Source of the DNA: CAJXJP01 sp963926055
Lineage (GTDB): Bacteria; Patescibacteriota; Gracilibacteria; BD1-5; UBA6164
Reading direction: 5' to 3'
Assembly (NCBI GenBank): GCA_963926055.1
Contig: CAWUVK010000007.1
Span: 82,986 to 146,985, forward strand
Length of the DNA stretch: 64,000 bases
Part shown: positions 1 to 11,049 of the stretch, piece after piece
How positions within the stretch are numbered: the stretch's first letter is position 1
Layout: the number at the start of each line of letters is the position of its first letter
Position numbers and translations under genes: made by a program
Notes under the pieces: generated by a model
Seen by the model: the letters and a program-made list of their open reading frames with translations, nothing else
What the model was told of the DNA's origin: nothing
Databases searched by the model: none

Positions 1-1731
1 AAATCTGATATTGTAGCTTGAATAAGTGTAGCATTAGTTTTAATTCCACAATCTATGGCATATGCTACGCTAGCATGACTTCCTTTAGAGGTTGGTTTAT
101 ATACAGCGCTCGTTCCTGTTATAATTGCTGCGATGTTTTGATCTTGTTCTCAAATGTCTACCGGACCTATTACTATTATTTCACTTATGAGTGCAGCAGC
201 GCTTGCTCCACTCGCAGATATTTGAACACAACAATATATATTTTTGGCTTCTGTTTTAGCTTTTTCTACAGGTATATTTTATTTGATTTTGAGTTTTTTA
301 AAATTATGAATGATAGTAGATTTTCTCTCTCATCCTGTGATTTTATGATTTACAAATTGAGTGTGTATTTTGACTATATTATCACAAATATGAAAAATAT
401 TTTGAGTTTCAATAGATAAGTGAGATAATTTTTTTGAGTATATGTTAAATATTATTTTTGCTATTTTTTGAAGCTTTCATTTTCCGACATTAATAGTTTG
501 ATTATCTAGTATTTTAGTATTACTATTTTTAGCAAAATATTTTCCTAAATTACCTAAAGTATTGATATTACTGATTGTTTGTATTTGATCTTCGTATTAT
601 TTTTGATACGAACAAAATTTTGGCTGAGCAATTGTACACCAAATTCCTAATCATTTGCCGGAATTTTGATTTTGATTTTTAACACAATGAGCTACTCAAT
701 TATCTATAGATCAGCTATGAAAAATTATTTTATATTCTATGATTATTGGGCTTATTGCATTTACTCAAACGATTTGAGTTGCTAAATTTGTTTGATATAA
801 AACAAAGCAAAAAATATCTGCAAATCGAGAGTTAATATGACAATGATTAGCAAATATTTCATCAAGTTTATTTGGTTGATATGGTGTAGCAGGATCGTTT
901 TCAAAGACAGCAGTAAATATGAGAAATGGAGCTCAAACTGGCCTTTCGAGTGTAATAACTGGATTATGAGTAATCATTACTCTATTATTTCTCACTCCCC
1001 TTTTATATCATCTTCCGATTGCGAGTTTATCAGCTGTTATTATTGTTGCAGTGATTTGATTAATAAAATTTCAACCAATTATAGATGCATGGAAAGTTGA
1101 AAAACATGATGCTATTGTTGCTATCGGAACATTTATTTTAACTCTTGTTTTATCACCAAATTTAGAAAGAGCGATTTTGATTTGAGTCGTAGTTTCGCTT
1201 GCATTATATATTTACAGAACTATGCGTCCAAAAATAGTCGAAGTTTCCATGTATAAAGATTGAGAATATAGGGATTGTGAATTATTTGGATTAAAGACAA
1301 GTAAATGTGTGAGTATTGTGAGAATAGATGGAGATATTTATTTTGCCAATAGTGGATATTTTGAAGATGAAATTTTGAATTTAGTTGCAGAAAAATCAAA
1401 ATTATCAGCAATAGTTTTTGATTTTGAATGGATGAATAACATTGATTCTTCTTGAGTTCAAATGCTTAAAAACCTGACATTTCGACTCAAATCTATGGAA
1501 ATAAAGCTCTATATCACAAATATGAGAGTAAAAGTTTACCAAAAATTGGAAAAAATATGATTTGTTGAAGAATTTTGAAAATCACATTTTTATAATGAAA
1601 TAAATGCTGCTGTTGAAGATGTCATTAAAAAGTTTTGAAAAAAATCCGACGTTAAAATGCTTCTAGAATATAAAAAAGATAAACATAAACATCCGCAGTT
1701 AAATAAAAAAATAAGAAAAAATTATGTATAA
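1..1731 (+). CDS. SulP family anion (sulfate-type) transporter with C-terminal STAS domain, 5' end outside window
   Basis: Membrane anion transporter of the SLC26/SulP family; substrate (sulfate, bicarbonate or other) cannot be told. Frame 1 is open from base 1 to TAA at 1729-1731. It begins with the family's first conserved helix region (PQSMAYATLAGLP, then GLYTALVP and STGPITI), in which glycines of AGLP are UGA codons. The C-terminal ~150 residues form a STAS domain (VGIDGDIYFANSGYFEDEIL, then a DSSGVQML segment typical of the anti-sigma-antagonist fold). At least 576 residues are present; only a short N-terminus is missing. The stop lies just before a hairpin shared with the convergent gene at 1761-2966. 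Confidence 0.93.
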
Positions 1732-1740
1732 TTATTAATA

Positions 1741-1777
1741 AAATAAAAGCTGTGTAATAACTACACAGCTTTTATTT
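1741..1777. terminator. Bidirectional hairpin terminator between convergent genes
   Basis: Perfect 16-bp stem (1741-1756 with 1762-1777), 5-nt loop, A-run on one side and T-run on the other. It serves the SulP gene and lies within the last codons of the opposing gene. Confidence 0.85.
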
Positions 1778-2966
1778 TATTTGGAAATGTTTTTGATAAA
1801 TTTTTATAAAAAATTCAATAGACCAGAGGAATAATTTTTTCATTATAAAGTCTTTCAAATTCTTGATTTCTTCTTTGAATTTCTGCTTGCGATATTGTTA
1901 GAAATTTCTCGAGTTCATCTTTATTTTGAAGTTTATCACCTGTATACATTAGTAATCCTGTTTTTTCTCAAAAATAAGATGTGAGCCAATTGTGATTGTA
2001 TCTATTTTCTGTGTCGTTATTTATCACAGTAAGTTTTCCTGCATGCATTGGTTCAGCAATATTGTGACTTCATAATACAAAACTTCCTTTTACTTTATCT
2101 GCATAATATGCAGAATTTAAGTATCACATACTATTGAGTAAAGTATTACTTTTTGACAATTCTAATGGATTACTATTTATTTCCATTTTTGGCATTTTTA
2201 TAACATCCAGTTCGTCTGGAGTATCAAATGGAATCACAAATGTACTTCATCCTAAAAAAATATCTTTTTGATTATTTTCAAAAATAGCATTTATTTCTTG
2301 TACTTTTTTTGGATCTGGTTGTGTTTTAAAAAGTTTAAATAAACAAGAGTTTAAGTGTCCATTTCATAATATATCAATAAATCCAACACTATCGGCTGAA
2401 ATTTGATTATATCCTAAATTTTCACGCATTTCTTCCATATCTCAAAATATCACTTCGCTTTGAGGTAAAAATTCTTCCAATTTTGATTTAAAATATCATT
2501 GAGCTACATCTGTGCTCGACATGTTTGGAATAGTGATTTTATCAATTTTTCCATGTGTATATTTTTCAAAATCACTTTGAGACATTGAAATTTTATTTAT
2601 TAGCACTTCAATTAAATCACTTCAAGGCTCTATATTATCCAAATCTAACAGATTGATAATTTCTGGATTTGTTCTTAAAATATTTTTATTATAAATCCCC
2701 TCGAGAAAATATTTTTGAAAATTTTCTATACTCATATCAGGGTATTTTTTAAACACTGATTCTAAAGTATCTTGTCTAAATAAATATCATTTTGTAGATT
2801 GTTCTATTTCTCTAAGTAAATCATATGCTTGAGAAATACTTGATAAAACAGATTCTAAATCATATTTTACTCATCCAATAGTGCTAGAAATATCAGGATT
2901 TTGAATATTATTTTCATCTAAATTTTTAGGTTTTTCAAGTCAATGATTTTGTGAATTTATAGCCAT
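1761..2966 (-). CDS. Hypothetical cytoplasmic protein, 401 aa
   Basis: Open frame in code 25 from ATG at 2966 to TAG at 1763-1761; the last residues are coded inside the shared terminator hairpin. No signal peptide or membrane segment is visible. The sequence is moderately charged, with helical stretches in the first half (around residues 25-80). A segment near the middle reads FIDILGNGHLNSCLFKLFKT, and a later one reads GSFVLGSHNIAEPMHAGKLT, where a GSHNIAEP.HAGK pattern could be a phosphate or nucleotide-binding loop, but I do not recognise a family. Faces away from the gene at 3132. Confidence 0.7.
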
Positions 2967-3095
2967 TAGAATAATTTTGAAAGATAATTATTTTTATTGT
3001 AACATATTGTACAAAAATTTTCCAATAATTGAAATAATTATTTAATATTCTCTTAAGTTTACATTAAGTATAAATATATATAATTATTTTGTTTC

Positions 3096-3103
3096 AAAGG
3101 AGG
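3096..3103 (+). promoter_or_regulatory. Shine-Dalgarno-like AAAGGAGG placed too far upstream
   Basis: A perfect AAAGGAGG lies 28 nt before the ATG at 3132, too far for a normal ribosome binding site. No in-frame alternative start lies between them (UAA at 3111-3113). It may be chance, or mark a leader. Confidence 0.3.
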
Positions 3104-3131
3104 CATATTTTAAAATATAATTTTTAAAACT

Positions 3132-3593
3132 ATGGAAACATATAAATCATTACATAATCACGATTATTTCGAGTCACAAAGTTACAGAGAGGAAATTTTT
3201 AGAAAAATTTTTTGTGATTTTGAACATTATGTCTGGGATTGAAGTGTAGAATTTTTACAAAAAGTACATGATTTTTGTGAGTATTCAGCACAATTTAGTG
3301 ATATCGCAGATAAAATATATTATGCACAAAATACAAATAATTATGATGAAAATTTATCAAAAAATATTTCTGATTTTATGGAATCGCTTATTCCACATTT
3401 ATATATAAATACAGATTTGAAAAATATTGATACTGAAATATTATTTTCACAAAAAGAAATATCATATATGAGAAAAAAACTTTTAGCATTTGTATATTCA
3501 CCTCATCCCGAAATTATCGAACAAAGAAAAAAAGTAAAAAATAATGCGAATGGAATTGTATTATTTCAAAATTACCAAGAAAAAAGAAGCTAA
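3132..3593 (+). CDS. Hypothetical small acidic protein, 153 aa
   Basis: ATG at 3132, TAA at 3591-3593; one glycine near residue 36 is UGA (W-D-G-S), so the real start is well upstream of the standard-code reading. Soluble, rich in aromatic and acidic residues in the N-terminal half and basic at the C-terminus (KKVKNNANG, then EKRS). No family recognised. The stop codon sits in the loop of its own terminator. Confidence 0.65.
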
Positions 3594-3607
3594 AAGCTTC
3601 TTTTTTC
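3579..3607. terminator. Terminator overlapping the end of the 153-aa gene
   Basis: 12-bp stem GAAAAAAGAAGC / GCTTCTTTTTTC with loop TAAAA; the loop contains the stop codon of the upstream gene. Confidence 0.8.
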
Positions 3608-3673
3608 TTTAGATAAATTTAAGTTGTATGTATACTCTTAAAGTATATTACTCTATTGAATGAAATAAAAAAT

Positions 3674-4333
3674 ATGAAAAAAATAATGTTAAGTTTGTTT
3701 GTTATAAGTTTTTTAGCAAGTTGTGGAACTCAGGTTCCTCAAACTGAAATTTCTCAAAACACACAAACTCCACCAATAAATATTTTAGCACTTTGAGATA
3801 GTCTTACTGCAGGATATAATCTAGATATTTCTGAATCTTATCCAGCGCAATTAGAAAATAAATTACAAGAAAATAATTATAATTACAAAATTATAAATGC
3901 ATGAGTAAGTTGAGATACAAGCCAAAATTTACTCGATAGAATGGATTTGTATTCTGAAACTCAAGCAGATATATATTTACTTACCATTTGAGGAAATGAT
4001 GCGTTAAGAAGAATGAGTGTAAAAGACTTGAAACAAAATATTCAAGCAATTATTCAAAATATTAAAATACAAAATCCAGATGCAAAAATAGTATTATCTG
4101 GGATGCAAATTCCTATAAATTACTGATTGAGTTACGCAAAAAATTTCAAAGAAATTTATAAAACATTAGCTGAAAAAAATAATATATATTTTTATGAATT
4201 TTTTCTCGAAGATGTCGCTCAAGAATCAGATCTAAATCTTTCTGATGGAATTCACCCGAATGCAAAATGATACAAAATAATTGCAGAAAATTTATATAAT
4301 TTTCTCGAAAATGAAAAAATAATTTTAAAATAA
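3674..4333 (+). CDS. SGNH/GDSL-type esterase lipoprotein (TesA-like), 219 aa
   Basis: Serine esterase of the SGNH hydrolase superfamily, probably anchored on the cell surface. Residues 1-17 are a lipoprotein signal with lipobox LASC (Cys17). Block I is ILALGDSLTAGYN (catalytic Ser in GDS); block II carries the GVSGDT segment; block III is LTIGGNDAL (oxyanion Asn); block V is SDGIHPNAKGY with the catalytic Asp and His. Several of these conserved glycines are UGA, which confirms the code. Four bases separate it from the ABC ATPase gene, so the esterase and the exporter form one operon; TesA-type lipases beside ABC exporters of this type (YbbAP in E. coli) are a known arrangement. Confidence 0.9.
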
Positions 4334-4337
4334 AACA

Positions 4338-5000
4338 ATGATACAATTAAAAAATATTACAAAAAGTTTTTCAAAATCAGATTCAAAAAATATTTTATAC
4401 GAAAATATGGATTTTGAAGTAAAAAGCTGAGAATTTATAGCAATAGTATGAAGAAGTGGTTCTGGTAAATCAACCATTTTAAATTTAATTTCTGGTTTAT
4501 TATCCCCAGATAGTGGAAAAATATGTATTGATAATCAAGAAATTACAAAACTTTCTCAAGATGAAATGACAAAAACAAGAGGAAAAAATATGAGTTTCAT
4601 TTTTCAACAATTTCATTTAATTCCAAATTTAACGGTGAGTGAAAATATTACTTTACCAATTGAAATAAATAAAATTCAACCAGCTTTTTCTACTGATCAA
4701 ATACTCAAAAAAGTTTGATTAAGCGAAAAATCAGAAAGTTATCCGTATGAACTTTCATGATGAGAACAACAAAGAGTTGCCGTGGCAAGAGCATTTGCAG
4801 CGCAAACAAGTATTTTATTAGCTGATGAACCAACAGGAAATTTAGACGAAAAAAATGCTAAAAATGTTATGGATATTTTATTGCAACTGCATAAAGAAAC
4901 CCAAAATACTATTGTGTTAATTACTCATGACATGCAAGTAGCGCAATATGCAGACAAAATTTATACGCTCGAAGATAAACAATTAATCCTCAAAAAATAA
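4338..5000 (+). CDS. ABC transporter ATP-binding protein (LolD/YbbA/MacB type), 220 aa
   Basis: ATPase subunit of an FtsX-type (type VII) ABC system. Walker A GRSGSGKST is residues 38-46, Q-loop in IFQQFHL, signature LSGGEQQR begins at Leu139, Walker B ILLADEP at 159-165, D-loop GNLD, and H-loop His197. Gly38 and both glycines of the signature (141, 142) are UGA. The permease partner starts one base after the stop codon, so the two are translationally linked. Likely role: lipoprotein, lipid or small-molecule extraction or export driven by the following permease. Confidence 0.95.
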
Positions 5001-5001
5001 T

Positions 5002-7380
5002 ATGTATTCAAAACTGTTAAAAAATTTTATATTTAAAAATTTCTCACTATTTTTGTTTTTATTTTTTGCTATTTTTATTTCTCTTTTTTGATTTATTTTT
5101 ACTGACTCGTTAAGTAAAAATTTCCTAGCAGAAATACAAAAAGATTCAAAAAAATCTCTTGGTTGAGATATTACGATAACTTTGCAAAGCGATAATCAAA
5201 AAGAAGTCGAAGAATTTTTCCAAGAAAATATTTCTCCTCAAGCAAAAATAGCGAAAATTTTTAATATCAGAAGTAGTGCAAAAATAGAAGATGAAATTAT
5301 TTCTGCAAATATTTTATTTTATTCACAACTCTACCCTTTTTATGATTCGCTTGAGATTGAAACGAAAAATGATGAATGAAAAATAATTATTTCTGATGAT
5401 TTGTATAATAGAATTTCAGAAGAAAAAAATCTACAAATTTTTGATAAAGATCAAGAAATTTATGGAACCTATAAAATATTACCTTCACAAATAGATTCAT
5501 TTTTATCGAGTGAAAATATTTTTATTCCAATGGAATATTTTGCTGAAATTATTCCAAATCAACAGTCGTTATTTTTAGAAAAAAAATATTTTGTACAAAC
5601 TCCAGAAAATATTTTTCAAAGTACCAATGATATATTAGAAAATCAAGAAAAAAATCTCCAAATTAGAGTCAGAGATTATGTTTCAGGAGGAGAAAGATTT
5701 GAAGATATTGTTAAAAATATCGTGAGTTATATAAATGCCAGCGTGCTTTTTGCTCTGCTTCTCACGAGTGTAATTATTTATTTATCGATGCGAGGATTTT
5801 TTATAAAACAGAGAAAAGATCTCGCAATTTTAAGAGTTTTATGATTTCAAAATAAACAATTTATTTGATTTTTTAGTCTTATATTTGGAATTATTTTCCT
5901 CACAGCTGGAATTTTGAGTTGGGTTTTAGTAGAAATAGGATTTTTATTTTTACAAACTATCGAAGAAACACAATGATTTACATTGCAAATAAGTAGTATT
6001 TACGAAGCTATATTTATTGCATTGAGTTTATGAATTATCTGACTTGGATGGCCAATATATCAATTTATTTCTCAAAATCCTTTAAGTGGATTTAAAGAAA
6101 ATTTTTTCTCAGGAAGTTCAAAATTACAAAAAATAATATTATTTATTATTTGTAATAGTGCCGTATTTTTATTTGCATTATTGCTCGATTATTCTTTATT
6201 TCAAGCTTTTATAATAACTTTATGAATTTCAGTATTTTTATGAATATTTACTTTTATTACGAAGTGAATTAATATTTGAATTTTTAAAATATATTCACAA
6301 AAAAAGTCGAAAAATTTTGAAATATTTGATGCGTTGAGAAATACTTTAAAACCGGGAAATTTAACTTTTTTACTCAATATAAGTTTTTTTGTCATATTTT
6401 TTGTATGATTTGCTATATTTTTACTGTTTTGAAATTTTTATAATAGATTACAAGTAAATTTATGATCAGATAATAACTTATTTGTTCTCAATATCGATCA
6501 AAAAGTATACGATCAAATAGATGAAAATTATAAAGATGAAACCTATTCAACCTTTCGAGGGAGAATAAGTGAAATAAATGGACGATCTTTACAAGAATTT
6601 TTATGAGATAATCCAACTAGAAGATTTTCGAGAGAATTTAATATTACCGATAATTTACTCAAAAATATTGATATTGAAAAATGACAAAAAATTCAATCTG
6701 GAAGTGTATCAGTGGATAAAAATTTTTCTGAAGAATTATGAGTTAAAATTTGAGATCAAATTACATTTCAAATATTTGGTTTAGAAAAAACACTCGAAGT
6801 AATAAATATTCGTCAATCCCAAGATTATGCAATAACTCCATTTTTTTATTTTCAAGTTTTTCCACAAGATTTTGAAAAATTTCCGAAACAATATTTCTTA
6901 TCAACTCAAGTAGAAAGTGATAAAATCCCAGAAGTGAAACAATACTTTTTTGATCTTTCTAATGGAAGTACTCAGTTTATAGAAGTTGAAAAAATATTAG
7001 CAGAAGTAAAAGAAATTTCTTTAAAAGTACTTGGAATTATTCAAATTTTATTTCTCTATTTAGTAATTTTTTGTATTTTAAGTATCATTGTAGTCACAAA
7101 TTTTTATACACTTTTTGCAAAACAAAAATCAAAACTGTATTATTTACTTGGTTCTACACAAAAACAAAATCATAAAAGAGAATTTTTTGAATATTTTTAT
7201 TTAGGAATATTTATGTTTGTTTTAGCTATTTTAATAGCAACTATGAGTATAAAATATTTCTTATGAATCAATGATTTTATTATTTTTGATTGGAATATTT
7301 GGACAAAATATATAATTATTTTTATAATAATATTTTTGATTCTGATGGTATGAATCTGGAAATTTATACAAAAAAAATAA
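5002..7380 (+). CDS. ABC transporter permease, FtsX/MacB-like with two permease halves, 792 aa
   Basis: Membrane partner of the upstream ATPase. N-terminal helix (residues ~15-35, rich in Phe and Leu), a large extracytoplasmic domain, then a first FtsX core beginning near YINASVLFALLLTSVIIYLS with the coupling-helix-like segment FFIKQRKDLAILRVLG. A second half repeats the layout, ending with three helices around residues 690-790. This double FtsX topology with ~800 residues matches the YbbP-type family. The standard code would split the gene into many pieces. It stops inside a terminator shared with the convergent AI-2E gene. Confidence 0.88.
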
Positions 7381-7396
7381 TCCCTCAGGGATTATT
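7376..7396. terminator. Shared bidirectional terminator
   Basis: 10-bp perfect stem AATAATCCCT / AGGGATTATT with a 1-base centre and a T-run; it contains the stop codons of both convergent genes (7378-7380 and 7392-7394). Confidence 0.8.
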
Positions 7397-8423
7397 TTTT
7401 TTGTTCTATTTCTCCATCTTTGGAAAATAAAATGGCAAATGGTTTAGTTGGTTCAAATTTTCAAAGTACAATCGTGATTACGGCCATGATTGGAACCGAT
7501 AAAAATGCACCGATTATACCCCATAAACTGGACCAAAATAATAATGATAAAATAATTATCGTAGAAGAAAGATTTAATCTTTTTCCCATTATTTTTGGTT
7601 CAAGAAAATTTCATGAAATCATTTGAGGAATTAATAAACAAACGAGTAAAAATACAGAAGTATAATTACTATCAAATTGAACAAATGAATATAAAAATGG
7701 TAAAGCCATTGCTACAACTCATCAAACTGTTGGGATAAAATCAAGGAAAAATACGAGTAAAGCGAATAAAAGTGCATATTCAACTCAAAATAATAACATC
7801 ACGATATAACTCATCGAAGCATTAAGAAATGCTATGAAAAATTTTGATAATATAAACATATTTATATCTTCGTAAATTTTTTGAGAAATAATACGGAATT
7901 TTTGTCTCCCAGAATTATCTAATATTTTTCTTATTTTTTTGAGAAATAATTTTCTCTCTAAAAATAAAAATATTGCTAAAATTCAAACGGTCATCAATCA
8001 TCCAAAAAATCATGTGACAATATTGAGAATAAAAGTTCCTGTTTTTTTAATATCTATTTGTTGAGAAATTTCTTGAAAACTTATTTCTTGAATATTTCCT
8101 ACATATGGTCAAACCAGTTGCGTTACTTTTTCAAATCATTGTGTAATTTTATCTGTATTTTGTGAAAAAGATTCTAATTCTACAGAAATAATATAACTCA
8201 CTCCTGCAAAAAATCATACAAAAATCCCTATGGAAATGATAAATGAAATAATAGTATTTTTAGAATATTTAAAGAAAAAACGAAATATTCCAGAAAATAA
8301 TATTAATAAAATAAGTGTCAAAAATACTAAAGATAAAATACTTTTTCAAATATATAATATAAAAAATATCAGACACACTACGATAATCCAAAGTGGAATT
8401 AAAATATATTTGTTATTATTCAT
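7392..8423 (-). CDS. AI-2E family transporter (PF01594), 343 aa
   Basis: Polytopic membrane protein. Despite the family name, the substrate is uncertain; members include autoinducer-2 exporters and Na+/H+ antiporters. N-terminal pair of helices (residues ~5-45), a soluble insert with ITQGFEKVTQL, then the family's C-terminal core: FLDFIPTVGG, then FLEPKIMGKRLNLS and WGIIGAFLSVPIMAV, the diagnostic C-terminal signature. Length is normal. Glycines in VGG and WGIIG regions include UGA. Soluble C-terminal tail is short. Confidence 0.92.
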
Positions 8424-8443
8424 GAAAATTTTTTATTAAAAGA

Positions 8444-9004
8444 TTATTTTTTTTGATTCGCTTTTTGAATTCATACAAATATTATTCAACAAACTGCTAA
8501 AAACGCTAAAATAATAAAAATCATATTATTTTTTTCATTATTTTCAGGAATAATATCGTCAATTACGTCTTCTTGAGTGTTAGGTATATATTCTCATAAT
8601 TCATCAATATCATCACCTGCATTTTCAAGAGTAGTAGTTCTCGAACACAAGTTTACATAATGTTGATCATTATCACTATCAAACCAAGAATATACAACGT
8701 ATTCTTCTCATTCTTGAAAGTTATAACCACATGCTGCAGATGAATCTTGCGTTGTAACAGTAGAATTATTAACATTTCATTTCCAATATCCTGCGATATC
8801 AAATTCTACTATATTTTGTTTTCCAAACTCCGCATCTGGATTTTGAGTAGAAATATTTGTAACCGTTCATTGAAAAACACTATCAGCTTTTTCTAATTCT
8901 GCTGTTGGATTTTCAGGCATCATACAACTACAGGCAAATGTTGTAGAAACGCTATAAAATCACATAATAATACTCATTAAAATAAGACCAGCTAATTTTT
9001 TCAT
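8444..9004 (-). CDS. TIMP/NTR-domain-like secreted protein with C-terminal membrane anchor, 186 aa
   Basis: Signal peptide (residues 1-24) followed directly by Cys25-Ser-Cys27, the N-terminal CxC of the netrin/TIMP-like fold. Further hallmarks: ADSVFQGTVTNI, GYWKGNV, SSAACGYNF, GEEYVVYSW and LCSRT, which together match bacterial TIMP-like proteins (disulfide-linked OB fold). An acidic linker leads to a C-terminal helix (MIFIILAFLAVCGIIFVGI) with a short basic tail, so the domain is displayed outside the membrane. Bacterial members have no firmly known job; TIMPs in animals inhibit metalloproteases. Confidence 0.8.
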
Positions 9005-9116
9005 AATCTAAAAATAAGAAAATAATATATATATAATAATTTTTTTACCATAAATGTAAAATAACTTTATACAAATCATGTAAACGTATAAAATATTTTT
9101 TTGTGACAATTTTTCT

Positions 9117-9545
9117 TTATAAATCATCAATTAAATCTCATCACTCTACTATATTTTCTTCTTGAATATCAACTCGATATAATCAAAAATCTATTGTAGA
9201 TTGTGAGTGAATAGTATCTTGAGAATGTAAATCAGTTTGATTATCGATATCATATTTTGAATTTTCTAAAATAGTTCATGATATTTTGTCAGTATTATTT
9301 CATTGTAAATATGGATTTTCCACTAAATCATATCCATCAATTATTTTCATAAATTCATCCGTTTTAGAATCTCAATACTCTCTATTTTTATACTTATTTA
9401 TCGCGATATTTTTATGATTTGATTCGAATTGTGTTTGAATATGATATTCACGCACACTCGTAGTATTTTGATATATATCACTTGTAGCGAGATATATTCA
9501 ACCAGTAAGTAAAACAAAAATTCAAATTATAATTCCAGCGTACAT
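9117..9545 (-). CDS. Hypothetical membrane-anchored protein, 142 aa
   Basis: ATG at 9545; residues 3-22 form one hydrophobic helix (YAGIIIGIFVLLTGGIYLA), and the rest is a hydrophilic domain rich in Asp, Asn and Ser without cysteines. Several glycines are UGA (for example VEGGDLIDD at the end). No family recognised. It follows 113 bases before the TIMP-like gene on the same strand, so the two surface proteins may be co-transcribed. Confidence 0.65.
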
Positions 9546-9608
9546 ATTTTTAATAAATAAGTGATTATTATACAAAGTATATTTATGCTTTGTAAGATTT
9601 TTGCAAAG

Positions 9609-9637
9609 AAAAAACCTCTTAATTTAAGAGGTTTTTT
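9609..9637. terminator. Terminator downstream of the MATE gene
   Basis: 12-bp stem AAAAAACCTCTT / AAGAGGTTTTTT, 5-nt loop; the stop codon of the MATE gene (9624-9626) is in it. Confidence 0.82.
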
Positions 9638-10985
9638 CTAATTTTTTAAAATTTTTCTGATTCCAAATATATCAAATAATCGCAACAATAATATTACTGA
9701 TTGCCAAACTTATCCAAACTGATTCTATAGGAAAATTATAATGATTTACGGCAATATAACTTCCCGGAATAGCAACAATAAAAAATTTAATAATCATAAT
9801 CCAAAAACCAGGCCAAGATTTTCCAGTTGCTTGGAAACTATTTGCCACAACCATTGAAATAGCCATTGCTCAATACGTAAGCGCTACAATCCAAAGATAT
9901 GAAAGTGTATAATTTACTACTGTTGGATCTTTTGTAAAAATATAAATAAAATATTTTCAAAAAATTATTAAAATAATTCATAACCCTAAAGCAGAAAAAA
10001 ATGAAAGCAGAATAGATTTTTTAAATACTTCTTGTGCTCTTGTAAAATTTCAAGCTCACATATTTTGTCAGATCAGTGACATCGCAGCCATTCAAAACCC
10101 GATTGCAGGAAGATAAGCAAAAAATTCTAAACGAAATGCGAGAGAAAATGCAGTAGCTCCGGGTTCTAAAAATTTAGCAGAAACAATATAAATTAAAATT
10201 GCCAGTCACACAGGATTAATAACTTGAGTAAACGCCGCTGGAATTCAGATATCAAATACTTTTTTTACGGACTGTTTTTTGAGGGATAAATTTTTGAATT
10301 CAAAAAATATTTTCCTTTTTTTCGAAGATAATACTCTCATAGCAATAATAATAAAAATTGTTTGAGATATTAACGTCGCATATGCTGCTCAGGCAACTCA
10401 TAATTCAGGAAAGCCAAATTTCCCAAATATTAAAATTGGATCCATAACAATATTTACCACAGTCGAAACAGCAAATAGTTTTGTGACCGTAAAAGTGTCA
10501 CCTTCTGCATTAAACATCATCATAATGTTAATCAGAAAAAATAATAGTAATCAACCTGCTGAAACAATCGTAAAATACTCTAATGCTGGTTCATAAATAG
10601 CTCAAACAGCTCCAGAAGAAACAAGTATCCATTCTCTAAATACCAGAGAAATTATCGTAAAGAAAATCCCAAATAATCCAGCTAAAACAAATGATTGAGC
10701 CATCACTCTGGCAGCTTCAGATTTCATTTTCGCTCAAATATGCATCGACATCAGCACACTCGAACCAATTGAAACTCACATACTTAATGACATCATCACC
10801 ATCTGCGCGATTTGAGAAATACTCACTGCAGCAATTGCTTCATCAGAAATTTTACTTACCCAAAAAGTATCGACAATATTATACATCGTATAAAAAAAGA
10901 TTGTCAGCATCATTGGCCAGGCAATAGCCCATATTTGAGAAATTATATTTCATTTTGTTAAATTTTGAACGTCATGTTCACTCAT
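9624..10985 (-). CDS. MATE family multidrug/cation antiporter, 453 aa
   Basis: Twelve-helix secondary exporter of the MATE/MOP superfamily. N-terminus has the family's IAWPMMLTIFFYTMYNIVDT segment; the second half repeats it with IPAAFTQVINPVGL. Also seen: DPILIFG and GQNMGAGN, both typical. Length is normal (about 450). Possible function: drug, toxin or flavin-like compound efflux using Na+ or H+; the substrate cannot be predicted. Monocistronic by context, ending in its own terminator. Confidence 0.93.
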
Positions 10986-11049
10986 ATTTATATTGAAAAT
11001 TTTTAAGGTTCAAAATATAACTTCTTTTTATGAAATAGCAATAGCTCTT

